This document shows, in pieces, positions 12,022 through 20,096 of a DNA stretch of 43,245 bases (positions are counted from its first letter, which is position 1; each line of letters begins with the position of its first letter). The notes beneath the pieces were generated by a model. The model worked only from the letters and a program-made list of their open reading frames with translations. It was not told the DNA's origin and made no database searches. The position numbers were made by a program, and so were the translations under genes. The stretch is from an uncultured Verrucomicrobiota bacterium (GTDB lineage: Bacteria; Verrucomicrobiota; Verrucomicrobiia; Limisphaerales; CAIQOK01): the NCBI GenBank assembly GCA_903873415.1, contig CAIQOK010000010.1, positions 1 through 43,245 of the forward strand. The letters run 5' to 3'.

Positions 12022-12483
12022 CGCATTGGACGTCTGTATCAGGTTGAAAGAGCGGCCCGGGAACAAAAGCTGGGATCAGCCTCGCGCCTTGGACTTCGGC
12101 GGGAGCGCAGCGCGGCGTAGGTCGGCGCGCTGAGGGCGCGGATGCAGTGTGTCCGCAGCGAAGTGCTGCCCGGGAGCCAGCTGGCCAAGGCGTGCGACTC
12201 TGCGCTGCGGATCTGGACGCGGCTGGAAGTGTTTTTGGGCAACGGCCAGGTGGAGGTGGACAACAAACTGGCTGAGAATGCCAGGCGCCCGGTGGCGTTG
12301 GGACGCAAGAACTGGCTGCACATCGGGGACGAGACAGCCGGTCCGAAGATCGCGGCGACCCTAAGCGTGCTGGCGACCTGCCAGCAGCTGGGGATTTCAG
12401 CGCGGGAATATTTTTTGGATGTGTTGCCCAGGATTGGAACCTCGAGCGCTGCCGGGATGAAAAAGCTCACACCGCAAGCCTAG
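12022..12483 (+). pseudogene. IS66-family transposase (TnpC), C-terminal remnant with in-frame stop
   Basis: Reading frame 1 from about 12022 gives IGRLYQVERAAREQKLGSAS, then TAG at 12118, then in the same frame VGALRARM and the C-terminal part up to TAG at 12481. The downstream part holds the IS66 hallmarks: LPGSQLAKACDSALRIW, VEVDNKLAENARRPVALGRK and NWLHIGDETAGPKIAATLSV. Only about the last 150 of some 500 residues remain, with one stop codon inside. Neither tnpA/tnpB nor terminal repeats were seen, so the element cannot move by itself. Confidence 0.85.
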
Positions 12484-12574
12484 GCCAAGTCGCGGGGCAA
12501 GCCCTCCGAACCCTCTTGATCAGGAAATCTGCGCGCCCTGAGGCGTGGATCCGCCGGTCGGATACACACCATCA

Positions 12575-12599
12575 ATGAACTCGGCGACTTCGAGTTCAT
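12575..12599. promoter_or_regulatory. Perfect inverted repeat upstream of the toxin-antitoxin pair, possible operator
   Basis: ATGAACTC (12575-12582) and GAGTTCAT (12592-12599) are exact reverse complements separated by nine bases, 28 bases before a -35 box. VapB-type antitoxins repress their own promoters by binding inverted repeats, so an operator role is plausible. The position upstream of the -35 is less usual than one overlapping the promoter. Confidence 0.35.
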
Positions 12600-12626
12600 C
12601 GACTCCGTGGCAATTCAGCCTGGGGA

Positions 12627-12654
12627 TTGACACGCGCCCATATTACCATATTGT
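12627..12654 (+). promoter_or_regulatory. Putative promoter of vapBC-type operon
   Basis: TTGACA (12627-12632), a full consensus -35, is followed after 16 bases by TATTGT (12649-12654) as -10. Transcription would start about four bases before the ATG at 12665, giving an almost leaderless mRNA. The stretch also carries three CATATT copies (near 12639, 12647 and 12659). Confidence 0.45.
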
Positions 12655-12664
12655 CACCCATATT

Positions 12665-12952
12665 ATGAAGACCACGTTGGACTTGCCGGACAACTTGCTG
12701 ATTGCGGCCAAGGCGCTGGCTGCCAAACGCAAGACCACCCTGAAGGCTATGGTGGAGCACGCCCTTCGTCGGGAAATCGCGCCGCAGGAAACGCTCGCGG
12801 CCGACAGCCTCTACGAAGCGGGGCCGTTCGGCATTCTCAGCCTCAAAAAGCGCCGCAGCGGGCTCTCTGCGAATCAGGTGCAGCACCTTATCGATCATCA
12901 ATATGCTGACGAAGATGCCAGAGTCATTTCCATCGCCACCGCAAAGTCATGA
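12665..12952 (+). CDS. VapB-type antitoxin (ribbon-helix-helix)
   Basis: 95 residues. The N-terminus (MKTTLDLPDNLLIAAKALAA) has the short beta strand followed by two helices of ribbon-helix-helix antitoxins that precede PIN toxins (VapB/DUF2191 type); the rest would be the toxin-binding tail. By family it neutralises the toxin and represses the operon. The open frame extends back to 12545, but the ATG at 12665 is where homology begins and a promoter lies just before it. It overlaps the toxin by four bases (ATGA), so the two are translationally coupled. It lies between two transposase remnants. Confidence 0.85.
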   Translation: MKTTLDLPDNLLIAAKALAAKRKTTLKAMVEHALRREIAPQETLAADSLYEAGPFGILSLKKRRSGLSANQVQHLIDHQYADEDARVISIATAKS

Positions 12953-13380
12953 TCCACCTTCTGGATGCCGATGTGCTGATTGCGCTTGGAGACTCCAACC
13001 ACCCGTATCGGGCTGCCGCCTTGGAGTTTTTTGAGAAATGCGCCACTGTGGAAGGCTGGGCTACCTGCCCCTTAACAGAGAACGCTTTCATCCGCATTTT
13101 TGGTGCTACTACTTATCCTAACGGGCCAGGCTCGGCGGCGGAAGCCAGGCGCGTGCTCAGGAGCTTTACAGCCGCTCCTGGCCACCAGTTCTGGCCCGAT
13201 AACCTCTCGCTGACGGATCTACAAACCTTTCCAAGCCTCTCCGCTTCCAAGCACCTCACCGACCTTTACCTCCTGGCCCTCGCTCTGAAGCACGGAGGCA
13301 AGCTGGCCACCTTGGACCGGAGTATTGCTCTTGCCCACATTCCTGGCGGAGCGGCGGCGCTCCACCTCATCGTTCCATGA
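12949..13380 (+). CDS. VapC-type toxin, PIN-domain ribonuclease
   Basis: 143 residues, a full PIN domain. Acidic Mg-binding residues expected for VapC are present: D6 in HLLDADVLIAL, E44 in PLTENAFIRI, D105 in SKHLTDLYLLALA and D123 in LATLDRS. The LTENAF and SASKHLTDLYLLALA stretches are typical of the TIGR00028-like VapC branch. By family it cleaves RNA (tRNA or rRNA) when freed from the antitoxin. The ATG overlaps the antitoxin stop. All catalytic residues remain, so the pair looks functional despite its decayed surroundings. Confidence 0.88.
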   Translation: MIHLLDADVLIALGDSNHPYRAAALEFFEKCATVEGWATCPLTENAFIRIFGATTYPNGPGSAAEARRVLRSFTAAPGHQFWPDNLSLTDLQTFPSLSASKHLTDLYLLALALKHGGKLATLDRSIALAHIPGGAAALHLIVP

Positions 13381-13673
13381 TGCCGCCTAGTCCCCTGCCA
13401 AAAAGCCGCGTTCAACCGCGTGGTTCCAACGAATAAAATCCGAGCGCACGCCAAGCCCTCGAAGCGGGGCAGGGAACCACTCGTGTCCCAGGTCGATGAG
13501 ATTCTCTGGAAATAAAAAACCTCCCCGCAAATGTGATCGGGCGGATCAAAACCGGCCCGGCACGGCATCACGGAAATTGAGCTCTTGGAGGTCACGTTCA
13601 GGACGCTGGAACTCTACCAGCGTGATCCTTCAGGCGATGGGGCGGGCCATCCCATTTCCACTGATCTTTCAGT
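13381..13673. other. Spacer between toxin gene and IS630 remnant, nothing recognised
   Basis: About 290 bases. No frame on either strand gives a recognisable protein and no tRNA-like fold was found. It may include decayed ends of the neighbouring IS630 element, but no terminal inverted repeat could be matched. Confidence 0.4.
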
Positions 13674-14745
13674 TCATCCCCGGCGACCCGTGAGGATGTC
13701 CCGCCCTTTGGCTTTCCAGACGCAGCACTTTGCTTCGGAATCACGCTGCGCAAGATAGGCATCTTTTGAGGCTACGAACTCGCCGAGGCTTGCGAAGCTG
13801 ACGTCGCGCACACAATCCACCGTCAGGTCGTGGAAGAAACGTTCAACGGACTTCATGCATGAGGACGAAGCGGGCGTGAAGTGCCATATCAGGCGTTCCA
13901 CTCCATGCTGCTTGAGGTGCCCCTGGTTGCACTACTTGATCCAACTGTTTCTTTCGGGTGCTTGTGGGTCGCGTAGTTGTCGATGATGAGGTGGAGCGTC
14001 AAGCCGATGGACGTTTGTTTTTCCAGATGCCTGATCTTATCCAGCCATTTCACGTGCGAGTGGCGTTCGGCAGTCTGCCGGAAGATTTTTCCGTGAAGAT
14101 GGCTCAAGGCGGCAAAGAGCATGATGGTGCCGTGATGGATCTAGTCATGCGTGCCCGTCCGCACCCGGTGCGGTCCCAAGGGCAATCCAGGCTGGGTTCG
14201 CGCCAACGCCTGGCATTGGCTTTTTTCGTCGCAGCAGAGCACCAGTGACCGTTCCGGCGGATTGAGATTGAGACCGATGACCTCCCAAAGCTTCGCCTCG
14301 AAATCCTTATCGTTCGGAATCTTGAAGGTTCGCGTGATGTGCGGTTTGATGTCATTGGTGCGCCATAGGAGCTGCACCGTGTTGGGGAAACGCCTTTGGT
14401 TTTGGCCATGGTGCGGCAGGACAATTGGGTTCTTCCCGGCGGGGGGGGCTTGGGCGATGATCTTAGCAGGGATTTGGGCGGGGATCGTCGGTTTGAGTCC
14501 GGAGCGCCGGGCCTCAGTCAGACCGGGAGCTCGGTTCTTCATAAAGCGGGCTTCCCATTTGGTGACAACCGGGCGATTGACATCGACGAGCCTCGCGGAC
14601 CGTTGCTGGCTGTGCCCTTCGGCGCGGGTGAGGATGATTCGTGCGCGCCTGACTTGCGTTGGGGTGCCTTGGCGCTTCTGATCAGGGTTTGAAGTTCCCG
14701 CAGTCGTGGGGGATCAATCGTCAGGATTCGAATTGGACGGGCCAT
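13674..14745 (-). pseudogene. IS630-family transposase, nearly complete but broken by frameshifts and a stop
   Basis: Four fragments line up in the right order on the minus strand. The N-terminus MARPIRILTIDPPRLRELQ starts at 14745. The next block (14542-14141) has LWRTNDIKPHITRTFKIPND and VLCCDEKSQCQALARTQPG with the first catalytic Asp. A TAG at 14143-14141 replaces the Tyr codon expected after RTGTHD. Then IHHGTIMLFAALSHLHGKI and LIIDNYATHKHP (second Asp), and after at least one more shift ERLIWHFTPASSS and SVERFFHDLT (catalytic Glu) to the end at 13674. The N-terminal fragment and the second block also differ in frame. Not functional. No terminal repeats or TA duplication could be identified. 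Confidence 0.9.
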
Positions 14746-14798
14746 AGGCACATTCATAAAGCCCGCTTGTTTTGAAAATCTAGTTCTAGCCCAGAACA

Positions 14799-15779
14799 CT
14801 AGTCGGCAGGTGAGAGGATGGCCTCCGCAGACGCCCAACCCGAAAGCGCCGCCCCTTCTACGCGCGGGGCGGCGAAGGCGTCGCCGGCCAGCACGAGTGG
14901 AGGCGACTGGCTCACGACTACGCAGGGGAATTGATCGACGCGCATCGGCTTGCTGTAGCGCCAGCCGTGGACTTGGAACGTCGTGATCCCCGCGCCGAGC
15001 CATTGCGCGGCTGTGTTGAGCAGAGCCCGAGCGCTCTCATCCCGGTTGCGATCCCAATGCTCGATGCTGAACGCATGCGTGGCGTGAATCGTCACGGCCG
15101 GCTCCGCGGAGATTCCTTTCAACTGATTGTCCGCGATCCAAGCGATAGGTCCATCTGCGGGTGTGAAGCCTCCGGGAGGCGGGATGCGCGACGGACCATC
15201 GAGCACGGCCATGATTGCGAGGCAGCGCTCGTATTCGATGGCGGCGAGACGCGTCCTCATTTCCGGCGCGAGAATGATGCCTCCCGAGTCCAGTAGCGCG
15301 AGCGATTGCGGCACGGGTGGCGTGAGCACCACGGCGTCGGCGGTGAAAGTGCGGCCGGTCGTGGTTTCCGCTCTCCATTGATCCCCGGCGCGGTGCAATG
15401 CTGCGACCGGCGTTTCCAAATGGAGATCGAGGCCAGCGGCGAGATGCTTAGCCACGGCGGACATCGCGGGTTTTCCGCGCCAGCGCGCGTGAACGTCCAC
15501 GCCGCCCGCAAAACCGCGGCACCATTCCTTCATCGCCCCTTTCTGCCGTCCCTGTTCCAGCACGGCGGCGAAGCGCGGGTCGCGCGTGGTGATGAATTGA
15601 GCCCCGTGGTCGAATGTTGCGCCATCGATCCGCCGGCTCGCCAGCCGTCCGCCGACACCGCGGCCTTTGTCGAGCACGAGCACGCGGCGGCCTGCCCGTC
15701 GCAATTCCCCCGCCGCGATCAACCCCGCAATCCCAGCGCCGATGACGAGCACGTCCGTGGTTTGTTTAGTCGCGTCCAT
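14799..15779 (-). CDS. FAD-dependent amine oxidase-like / renalase-like oxidoreductase
   Basis: 326 residues. The N-terminal Rossmann motif is VIGAGIAGLIAAGEL (GxGxxG at 14-19), followed by the acidic ribose-binding DKGRGVGGRLASRR segment (37-50), which is the renalase-type fingerprint; FDHGAQFIT follows. The C-terminal FAD contact is LVLAGDAFAAPRVEGAALSG. Family members oxidise small amine or dihydronicotinamide substrates; the substrate here is unknown. It is divergent from the repair operon. Renalase-like oxidoreductases and DUF2256 proteins often accompany photolyase/cryptochrome genes, so a tie to the genes at 16.4-19.5 kb is plausible but is inference. Confidence 0.87.
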   Translation of the reverse strand: MDATKQTTDVLVIGAGIAGLIAAGELRRAGRRVLVLDKGRGVGGRLASRRIDGATFDHGAQFITTRDPRFAAVLEQGRQKGAMKEWCRGFAGGVDVHARWRGKPAMSAVAKHLAAGLDLHLETPVAALHRAGDQWRAETTTGRTFTADAVVLTPPVPQSLALLDSGGIILAPEMRTRLAAIEYERCLAIMAVLDGPSRIPPPGGFTPADGPIAWIADNQLKGISAEPAVTIHATHAFSIEHWDRNRDESARALLNTAAQWLGAGITTFQVHGWRYSKPMRVDQFPCVVVSQSPPLVLAGDAFAAPRVEGAALSGWASAEAILSPAD

Positions 15780-15949
15780 TCAGCCCTTCATGCTGCAGTC
15801 TGTTCGTGCGGGAAGCAATGCTAGGCGCACAAATTTCGCGCGCACCGCGATGTTTCGCTCACTCCCTCCCCGTTGCTTGCAGCTCCGCCTCAAGGATTTC
15901 CGCGATGCGCGCCGGAGGACTGAGGTGCGCAGCGGAGCAATGACCCACT

Positions 15950-16079
15950 ATGGTCGCAGCCTTGAACTCCGTCCTCATCCTTTTCTCCGCCCTTTCCTTC
16001 CTCGGCTACGGAGTGGCGTGCTTTTTGCCCGCGTATATGAATCGGGAGTTCGAACGCTACCGCCTCGCCTCGCAGCGCA
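15950..16079 (+). pseudogene. DoxX-like membrane protein, N-terminal fragment
   Basis: From ATG 15950 the frame reads VAALNSVLILFSALSFLGYG then VACFLPAYMNREFERYRLAS. That is one membrane helix followed by the MxxEFERYRL stretch found near the N-terminus of DoxX-like proteins. After about 16079 the frame no longer makes sense and stops at 16165, because from here the other strand carries a second DoxX-like piece. The remaining helices of this protein are missing. Confidence 0.6.
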
Positions 16080-16308
16080 GCGCGCCCAGCCCGATCGACG
16101 CCGGCTGCGCCACGCGGTGGATCCAAACGGCGGCGATGAGCGCGACCGCCAGGCTCACCTTCTAAACACCGGCCACGCAGATGAACCAAAACGGCAGGCC
16201 GTAGGCGGCGAGTTCCTTGCGCATATTCTTCGCATCGCCGCCGCGAAATCGCGTCGCTTTGCCCAAGCGAAGCGTCCAGACGTTCAGGATGCCAAGGGCG
16301 ATGACGAA
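16080..16308 (-). pseudogene. Second DoxX-like membrane protein fragment, opposite strand
   Basis: Minus-strand frame from 16308: IALGILNVWTLRLGKATRFR, GGDAKNMRKELAAYGLPFWF, ICVAGV, then TAG (16164-16162), then KVSLAVALIAAVWIHRVAQP and ASIGLGAL. This is the first three-helix part of a DoxX-like protein with one in-frame stop; the expected continuation after IGLGAL is lost at the junction with the plus-strand fragment near 16080. It is a broken gene: no start codon is visible and a stop (16311-16309) lies just upstream. Confidence 0.6.
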
Positions 16309-16374
16309 CTATTCCACGGCATGAAAGTAACCACTAGCGAAACCGCGGGAAACAGCTACTGTTCGCGCGGACAG

Positions 16375-17664
16375 ATGGACTTGCAGCACAAACTCGAAAT
16401 CCTCGCCGACGCGGCGAAATATGACGCCTCCTGTGCGAGCAGCGGGGCGGCGCGGAAGGATTCGCGCGGCAGTGCCGGCGTGGGCTCCACGGGTGGCGCG
16501 GGAATCTGCCATTCGTATGCGCCGGATGGTCGCTGCATTTCGCTGCTGAAGGTGCTGCTCACGAATGCGTGCCTTTACGACTGCCACTACTGTATCAATC
16601 GGCGCTCGAGCAATGTGCAGCGCGTGCGATTCACGCCGGATGAGGTGGTGCGGATCACCCTGGATTTCTACAAGCGGAACTACATCGAGGGGCTTTTCCT
16701 GAGCAGCGGCATCATCCGCAGCGCGGATTACACGATGGAGCTGGTCATCGCAGTAGCGCGGAAGCTGCGCGAGGAGCATCACTTTGGCGGCTATATCCAC
16801 CTGAAGACGATCCCCGAGGCGTCGGCCGCGCTCATCGAAATGGCGGGGCGCTACGCGGACCGCATCAGCATCAATATCGAGCTGCCCACGCAGCAGGGAC
16901 TCGCGAAACTCGCGCCGGAAAAAAACCTCTCACGCACGCAGGATGCTATGGGCCATATCCGAGGGAAAATTGACGAGCGCCATGCTGAGAAGCGCAAGCC
17001 GGATGCGCCTAAGCCGCCGCCTTTTGCGACCGGGCAGAGCACGCAGATGCTCGTGGGTGCGGATGATTCCACGGACGCCGTCATCCTGCGGCGCGCGGAT
17101 GTGCTCTACGGCGAATACCGCCTGCGGCGCGTGTATTACTCGGGCTTCAGTCCCATTCCCGAGCCGTCGGCGTTGCTGCCCATCCAGCCACCGCCCCTGG
17201 TGCGCGAACACCGGCTCTATCAGGCGGACTGGCTGCTGCGCTTCTACGGCTTCAAGGTGGATGAGATCGCCAACGACGCCGCGCCAAATCTCGACTTGCA
17301 GCTCGACCCGAAGCTCGCGTGGGCGTTGCGCAACCGCACCGTTTTTCCCGCCGACATCAACAAGGCCTCGCGCGAAATTCTGCTCCGTGTGCCGGGACTC
17401 GGCGTTCGCAATGTGGAGCGCATTCTCGGCGCTCGTCGCTACACGCGGCTGCGGCTCGCCGACCTGCTGCGCCTGCGTGTGCCGATGAAAAAATTGCTGC
17501 CGTTCATCATCGCCGCGGACCATACGCCGGCGCGGCTCGGGCTTGATGATGATGCGCTGCGCGCCCGCTTTCTGCCGCCGCCGCGTCAGGCGGAACTGAA
17601 CTTCGACGCGCCGCCGCCGCCGGTCTCCGGGGACATAGAATCCGTTCGCTCGGGCGATCTGTAG
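16375..17664 (+). CDS. Putative DNA modification/repair radical SAM protein (UDG-linked family)
   Basis: 429 residues. It matches the radical SAM family known as rSAM_link_UDG (TIGR03916), which travels with DUF4130/uracil-DNA glycosylase partners and is thought to act on DNA. The 4Fe-4S cluster motif is C66-x3-C70-x2-C73 in NACLYDCHYCINRR; further Cys at 20, 45 and 54 lie in stretches typical of the family (AKYDASCASSG, GICHSYAPDGRC). A helix-hairpin-helix DNA-binding region lies at about 325-375 (FPADINKASREILLRVPGLG). The open frame reaches back to 15667, but the family starts at MDLQHKLEILADAAKYDASC, so ATG 16375 is chosen. Two bases separate it from the DUF4130 gene. Codons are strongly biased to GCG and CGC. 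Confidence 0.9.
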   Translation: MDLQHKLEILADAAKYDASCASSGAARKDSRGSAGVGSTGGAGICHSYAPDGRCISLLKVLLTNACLYDCHYCINRRSSNVQRVRFTPDEVVRITLDFYKRNYIEGLFLSSGIIRSADYTMELVIAVARKLREEHHFGGYIHLKTIPEASAALIEMAGRYADRISINIELPTQQGLAKLAPEKNLSRTQDAMGHIRGKIDERHAEKRKPDAPKPPPFATGQSTQMLVGADDSTDAVILRRADVLYGEYRLRRVYYSGFSPIPEPSALLPIQPPPLVREHRLYQADWLLRFYGFKVDEIANDAAPNLDLQLDPKLAWALRNRTVFPADINKASREILLRVPGLGVRNVERILGARRYTRLRLADLLRLRVPMKKLLPFIIAADHTPARLGLDDDALRARFLPPPRQAELNFDAPPPPVSGDIESVRSGDL

Positions 17665-17666
17665 CC

Positions 17667-18548
17667 ATGCGCACTGTCGTCATCCAGCCGGTCTTCGCGG
17701 AATGGCGCAAAAGTGCGCGCGAACTCCTCGCGCTACGCGTGCCGCCCGAAGATGTGCTGTGGTCCGACGAAGCGCAGGAGCCCGGCCTTTTCGCCCCGAC
17801 CGTCGATGCCTCCCCGCGCGCTGCGGTGCCGAAAGTGCCGCCCGCTTTTCTCGACTTGGCCCGCAGCGTCGCCGCACACTGCGACGCGCGGCGATGGGGC
17901 GTGCTCTACCGCGTGCTCTGGCGTCTCACGCACGGTGGCGAGCGCCATCTCCTCGCCGTGGCGACCGACAGAGACGTGCGGCAGCTTCAGCAGTGGTGCA
18001 AAGCCATTGGCCGCGACATTCACAAGATGCATGCCTTCGTCCGCTTCCGTCTCGTGGGCCGCGACGAGGCGACGGGTCGCGAGCAATTCGCGGCGTGGTT
18101 CGAGCCCGAGCACCGCATCGTGCATCTGGCCGCGGGCTTTTTTGAAAAGCGATTCGCCGGCATGGACTGGTCGATTCTTACGCCGCATGGATGCGCGCAT
18201 TGGGACGGCAGCTTGCTGCATTTCACCCCCGGCGTCCCGCGCAGCGCCGCTCCGGATGACGACGCGCTTGACGACCTCTGGCGCACCTACTACCGCAGCA
18301 TCTTCAATCCCGCGCGGCTCAAGGTGCGCGCGATGCAATCCGAGATGCCGAAGAAGTATTGGAAAAATCTGCCCGAAGCCACGCTCATTGCCGACCTGAT
18401 TGCGAAGAGCAGCGGACGCGTGGAGAAAATGCTTCGCACCGAACTGCGCCCCGCCAAACCCGCGCCGAAAAATGCGTATCTCGATTCGCTCCGCGTCTTG
18501 AATACACCCGAGCGACCTCCGCCCGACGAGCCGCCGCAAACTCCGTGA
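17667..18548 (+). CDS. DUF4130 protein, partner of the radical SAM repair protein
   Basis: 293 residues, matching the family (TIGR03915/DUF4130) found next to rSAM_link_UDG proteins. Typical stretches: VIQPVFAEWRKSARELLALR near the N-terminus, the HKMHAFVRFRLVG block, FAAWFEPEHRIVHLAAGFF, and FNPARLKVRAMQSEMPKKYW. In many genomes the same domain is fused to a uracil-DNA glycosylase; here the protein ends soon after DUF4130 with a Pro-rich tail, so the glycosylase domain is absent. It starts two bases after the radical SAM stop, and its TGA overlaps the next GTG start. The biochemical activity of the family is, to my knowledge, not established. Confidence 0.88.
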   Translation: MRTVVIQPVFAEWRKSARELLALRVPPEDVLWSDEAQEPGLFAPTVDASPRAAVPKVPPAFLDLARSVAAHCDARRWGVLYRVLWRLTHGGERHLLAVATDRDVRQLQQWCKAIGRDIHKMHAFVRFRLVGRDEATGREQFAAWFEPEHRIVHLAAGFFEKRFAGMDWSILTPHGCAHWDGSLLHFTPGVPRSAAPDDDALDDLWRTYYRSIFNPARLKVRAMQSEMPKKYWKNLPEATLIADLIAKSSGRVEKMLRTELRPAKPAPKNAYLDSLRVLNTPERPPPDEPPQTP

Positions 18549-18700
18549 AAGGCGTCAAGAAACAGCATCTCCCGGAGAAAATATGCGTCGCGTGCCGACG
18601 GCCTTTCACGTGGCGGAAAAAGTGGGAGCGCGTCTGGGATGAGGTGAGATTTTGCAGCGACCGCTGCCGGATGATGAAAGGAAAAGCCCGTTCGGACTGA
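18545..18700 (+). CDS. DUF2256 small zinc-ribbon protein
   Basis: 51 residues. Four cysteines in two pairs, C14-x2-C17 and C37-x3-C41, frame the conserved ICVACRRPFTWRKKWERVWD and EVRFCSDRCRM stretches of DUF2256. The open frame runs back to 18359 inside the upstream gene; the real start is GTG 18545, which overlaps the previous stop (GTGA). DUF2256 genes are often next to cryptochrome/photolyase-type genes. Its place in this operon suggests a role with the DNA-repair proteins, possibly as a nucleic-acid-binding helper; that is inference. Confidence 0.88.
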   Translation: MKGVKKQHLPEKICVACRRPFTWRKKWERVWDEVRFCSDRCRMMKGKARSD

Positions 18701-18719
18701 ACCTGTCGCACGCCCCTCA

Positions 18720-19499
18720 ATGCCACTCTTTGAACGCTACATCGGCATCGACTACTCCGGCGCGGAGACGCCCACAAAGAGTCTGCCCGGCCTGCGACTA
18801 TATGCAGCGACCCGTGAGCAACCCCCCGCCGAGATTCCGCCGCCGCCCAGCCCTCGCAAGTATTGGACGCGGCGCGGGCTCGCCGCGTGGCTCGCAAGCG
18901 AACTCCGCTCGGGGCCGCCCACGCTCGTCGGCATCGACCATGCGTTTTCATTCCCGCTGCGCTACTTTGAAGCCCACCGGCTCGCGCCCGACTGGCTGGC
19001 ATTCCTCGATGACTTCCAGCGCCACTGGCCGACCGACGAGGACGACATGTATGTTGATCTCATCCGCGACGGTTCGCGCGGATGCGGGGCCGAGCGCGCC
19101 GGCAGCTCGCGATGGCGGCGGCTTGCGGAGGAGCGATGCCGGGCGAAGTCGGTCTTTCACTTCGATGTGCAGGGCAGCGTCGCAAAGTCCACGCACGCCG
19201 GGCTGCCTTGGCTGCGTTTACTCCGCGCGGAACTCGGGGAGCGCGTGCATTTTTGGCCGTTCGACGGCTGGGTCCCGCCGCCAGGCCGTTCCGTGGCCGC
19301 CGAAATTTACCCAGCGCTATGGAGCCGGACATTTCCGACCGAAGGCCGCAATGCCCACCAGCACGATGCTTACAGTGCTGCGCGCTGGATGCAGCAGAGC
19401 GATACCGCCGGCAAGCTGGGCGAGCACTTTGAGCCTCGACTCACGTCGACCGAGCGCACGCAGGCTTCGGTGGAAGGCTGGATTCTCGGCCTCGGTTAG
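18720..19499 (+). CDS. DUF429-like protein, predicted RNase H-fold nuclease
   Basis: 259 residues. The pattern YIGIDYSGAETP at the N-terminus, LVGIDHAFSFP in the middle, VAAEIYPALW, and HQHDAYSAARWM near the end gives the spaced acidic residues of the DUF429/RNase H-like superfamily (a candidate Asp/Glu/Asp metal site). Activity is predicted only. It begins 19 bases after the DUF2256 stop on the same strand and shares the GC-rich codon use of the three genes before it, so it probably belongs to the same operon. Confidence 0.75.
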   Translation: MPLFERYIGIDYSGAETPTKSLPGLRLYAATREQPPAEIPPPPSPRKYWTRRGLAAWLASELRSGPPTLVGIDHAFSFPLRYFEAHRLAPDWLAFLDDFQRHWPTDEDDMYVDLIRDGSRGCGAERAGSSRWRRLAEERCRAKSVFHFDVQGSVAKSTHAGLPWLRLLRAELGERVHFWPFDGWVPPPGRSVAAEIYPALWSRTFPTEGRNAHQHDAYSAARWMQQSDTAGKLGEHFEPRLTSTERTQASVEGWILGLG

Positions 19500-19639
19500 T
19501 CGCTCTCCGCATCGAGGACGCTGCTTTCACGCGACGGTGAGCGCGCGAAGATGCCGACTCATCTTTTCACAGAAAGGGAAGAAGCCGCCGGTCGCGAGGG
19601 CGAAGGCGTGCGCGTCTGATTAGAGCCGGATGAGCGTGA

Positions 19640-20096
19640 GAACGATATCAAGTGCGGCGAGTTGTTCCGCAAGGTGCGGGACAAGGTCTCCCACCGGGCG
19701 ACGTGGGGCGCGTGCGCAGGGCGCGGATGTTGCGGGTGTGTTTTCTCCAGCAATGGTATGCTCCGGCCGACGAAGCCCTCGAAGACGCGCTTTATGACAG
19801 TCAGGCGCTGCGCGATTTCGCCCGCATTGATCTGGGTGCCGACGCTGTTGCCGACGCCATCACTCCGCTCGAGTTTCGCCGCCTGCTGGAATCGCACGAC
19901 CTGTGCAAAGGCCTTTTTCAGGCCATCAACGCCGATCTGAGTGCGCGCGTTTGTGGAACATCCTTTGCACATCGTGAAGAATCTGTTTCGGCATCGAAAG
20001 GTGCGGTATCGGGGACTGACCAGGAACAGGCATAAACTTTACACCCTGTTTGGACTGGCCAACGTGGTCATCGGCAGCCGAACCGCCACGCCATAA
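19640..20096 (+). pseudogene. IS5-family transposase remnant with internal deletion
   Basis: The first part reads RMLRVCFLQQWYAPADEALE, DALYDSQALRDFARIDLG and TPLEFRRLLESHDLCKGLFQ, the N-terminal third of an IS5-group transposase. After NADLSARV the frame changes and continues VEHPFHIVKNLFRHRKVRYR-like (here VEHPLHIVKNLF), GLTRNRHKLYTLFGLANVVI, the conserved C-terminus, ending at TAA 20094. The central part with the catalytic Asp residues is missing, so the copy is dead. No terminal repeats were identified. Confidence 0.85.

Noticed and set aside
12569-12630. Short peptide INELGDFEFIDSVAIQPGD before the antitoxin, vaguely like a ThiL N-terminus
   Set aside because: It is under 30 codons and ends in a stop; the resemblance is too short to support a gene or a pseudogene.
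15667-16374. N-terminal extension of the radical SAM frame to 665 codons
   Set aside because: The extension runs through the DoxX-like remnants and lacks conserved sequence; the family begins at the ATG at 16375.
18652-19623. Plus-strand open frame of 323 codons overlapping DUF2256 and the DUF429-like gene
   Set aside because: It is a shadow in another frame of GC-rich genes; its product is Arg/Ser-rich without any motif, while the DUF429-like frame has conserved motifs.
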